A DNA stretch of 5,681 bases, taken from contig NZ_KL585431.1 in NCBI RefSeq assembly GCF_000721935.1, positions 8,935 to 14,615 on the forward strand, written 5' to 3'. The position numbers were made by a program, and so were the translations under genes. Positions within the stretch are counted from its first letter, which is position 1. The number at the start of each line of letters is the position of its first letter. A model generated the notes under the pieces. The model saw nothing but the letters and a program-made list of their open reading frames with translations. It was not told the DNA's origin and ran no database searches. This DNA comes from Streptomyces sp. NRRL WC-3549 (GTDB lineage Bacteria; Actinomycetota; Actinomycetes; Streptomycetales; Streptomycetaceae). Positions 4,625 to 5,681 of this stretch are shown here, piece by piece.

Positions 4625-5681
4625 TCAGGAGTCCTTGCGCAGACCGGTGTAGAGGTAGCGGCCGGCCTGGTCGACAGCCGCCTTGGCGGCGTTGGTGTCA
4701 CCCAGGGCGTTGAGCAGGGCGAAGTCGTGGATGGTGCCCGAGTAGCGGACGGTTGTGATGTCGTTGCCGGCCGCGCGCAGCTTGGCGGCGTAGGCCTCGC
4801 CCTCGTCGCGCAGGACGTCGGCCTCGTCGGTGATGACCAGGGCCGGGGGCAGGTCCTTCAGCTGGTTCAGACCGGCCTGCAGCGGCGAGGCGAGGATCTC
4901 CTTGCGCACCTTCTTGTCGGGGGCGTAGGCGTCCCAGAACCACTGCATGGCCTTGCGGGTCAGCCAGGGACCGTCGGCGAACTGGCGGTAGGAGGCCGTG
5001 TTGAAGTTGGCGTCGGTGACGGGGTACAGGAGCACTTGCTCGCGCAGGGCGGGGCCGCGGCGCTGCTTGGCCATGAGGGTGACGGCGGCGGTCATGTTGC
5101 CGCCCACCGAGTCGCCGGCCACGGCCATGCGGGAGCCGTCGACTCCGATCTGCGCGCCGTTCTCGGCAACCCACTTGGTGGCCGCGTACGCCTGTTCGAT
5201 GGCGATGGGGTAACGGGCCTCGGGGGAGGGCGTGTAGTCGACGAAGACGACCGCGGCCTGGGCCTTGTTGGCGATCTGCCGCACCAGCCGGTCGTGGGTG
5301 TCCTCGCTGCCCAGGACCCAGCCGCCGCCGTGGAAGTACATGACGACGGGCAGCTTGCCGCTCACGCCGGCCGGGCGGACGATCCGGATCTTCACCTCCC
5401 CGGTGGGGCCGACCTTGAGGGTGCGGTGACTGATGTCGGCGGGCAGCTTGTCGACCGGCCCGGCCTGGGCGTCCTCGAGCGCCTTGCGGGCGTCGGCGTA
5501 GGACAGCGTGTAGATCGGCGCGCCCTTGGCGGACGCGTCGGCGAACGCCTTGGCTTCCGGCTCCAGGACCACGTCCGGACTCTTCGCGGCCGGGGTGGCG
5601 GGGGAGGGTCTGGATGCGGAACCCGAGGTCGAGGCGGACGCTCCGGCCGCGATACCGCCGGCGATGACGACGGCGGCGGCC
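4625..5681 (-). CDS. Probably exported esterase/lipase of the hormone-sensitive-lipase family (5' cut by window edge)
   Basis: The frame is open to the window end, giving 351 visible residues. The first ones, AAAVVIAGGIAAGASAS, look like the hydrophobic core and Ala-x-Ala cleavage site of a Sec signal peptide. A Ser/Pro/Ala-rich linker and then the catalytic domain follow, so the real start lies outside and the GTG at 5572 is not it. Counting from that GTG codon: HGGGW at 81-85 (oxyanion hole), VDYTPSPEARYP at 111-122, GDSVGG at 153-158 with nucleophile S155, DEADVLRDEG at 249-258 with D252, and GTIHDF at 279-284 with H282. This is the family IV (HSL-like) triad in order. The enzyme should hydrolyse short acyl esters outside the cell; the actual substrate is unknown. 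It is monocistronic on its 3' side, ending in a strong hairpin. Confidence 0.92.
   Translation of the reverse strand, partial: AAAVVIAGGIAAGASASTSGSASRPSPATPAAKSPDVVLEPEAKAFADASAKGAPIYTLSYADARKALEDAQAGPVDKLPADISHRTLKVGPTGEVKIRIVRPAGVSGKLPVVMYFHGGGWVLGSEDTHDRLVRQIANKAQAAVVFVDYTPSPEARYPIAIEQAYAATKWVAENGAQIGVDGSRMAVAGDSVGGNMTAAVTLMAKQRRGPALREQVLLYPVTDANFNTASYRQFADGPWLTRKAMQWFWDAYAPDKKVRKEILASPLQAGLNQLKDLPPALVITDEADVLRDEGEAYAAKLRAAGNDITTVRYSGTIHDFALLNALGDTNAAKAAVDQAGRYLYTGLRKDS

Noticed and set aside
1..5681. CRISPR array, tRNA/rRNA genes, riboswitch, defence system or biosynthetic cluster core
   Set aside because: No regular repeats, cloverleaf, rRNA signatures, known aptamer cores or defence/synthase domains were seen; the genes are ordinary metabolic and stress functions.

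Overview
The window reads as a piece of a high-GC actinomycete chromosome, most probably Streptomyces or a close relative. Codon third positions are almost all G or C, GTG starts occur, terminators are long GC hairpins without a T run, and the protein families and the IS630-type transposase remnants fit that group. This is inferred from sequence character and remembered families; no search was run.

Left part, plus strand (1-1766): the 3' end of a cyclophilin-like-fold protein, then an intact classical short-chain dehydrogenase/reductase (SDR, 217-984), then a second, paralogous SDR (1041 to about 1766). The second copy looks dead. ATC stands where the start codon should be, one extra T shifts the frame after the catalytic YxxxK motif, and the C-terminus is replaced by unrelated sequence. 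These genes look like one operon for oxidation or reduction of a small alcohol or ketone, with the second dehydrogenase decaying.

Junction (about 1767-2135): homology to the SDR stops and a 71-codon orphan reading frame of uncertain status follows. Next comes an intact RibD-C/dihydrofolate-reductase-family gene with its own ribosome binding site (2136-2708, plus).

Right part: between 2709 and 3896 a minus-strand alpha/beta hydrolase gene (2975-3706) sits between two decayed IS630-family transposase pieces. The N-terminal piece (about 2715-2900) is on the minus strand and the C-terminal tip (about 3845-3896) on the plus strand. They point away from each other, so they are not the ends of one undisturbed insertion and record a rearrangement. 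Further right are dps (3904-4386, minus), a ferritin-like iron-storage and DNA-protection protein with a complete ferroxidase site, and a probably exported hormone-sensitive-lipase-type esterase (4625 to beyond the window edge, minus). The esterase ends in a perfect 20-bp hairpin. The dps and hydrolase genes are co-directional with no obvious terminator between them; a 15-bp hairpin lies downstream of the hydrolase.

I see no new defence, mobile or biosynthetic system. The most interesting content is local genome decay: a dehydrogenase pseudogene with three independent lesions, and the divergent transposase scars around the hydrolase. No tRNA, rRNA, CRISPR array or riboswitch was recognised.
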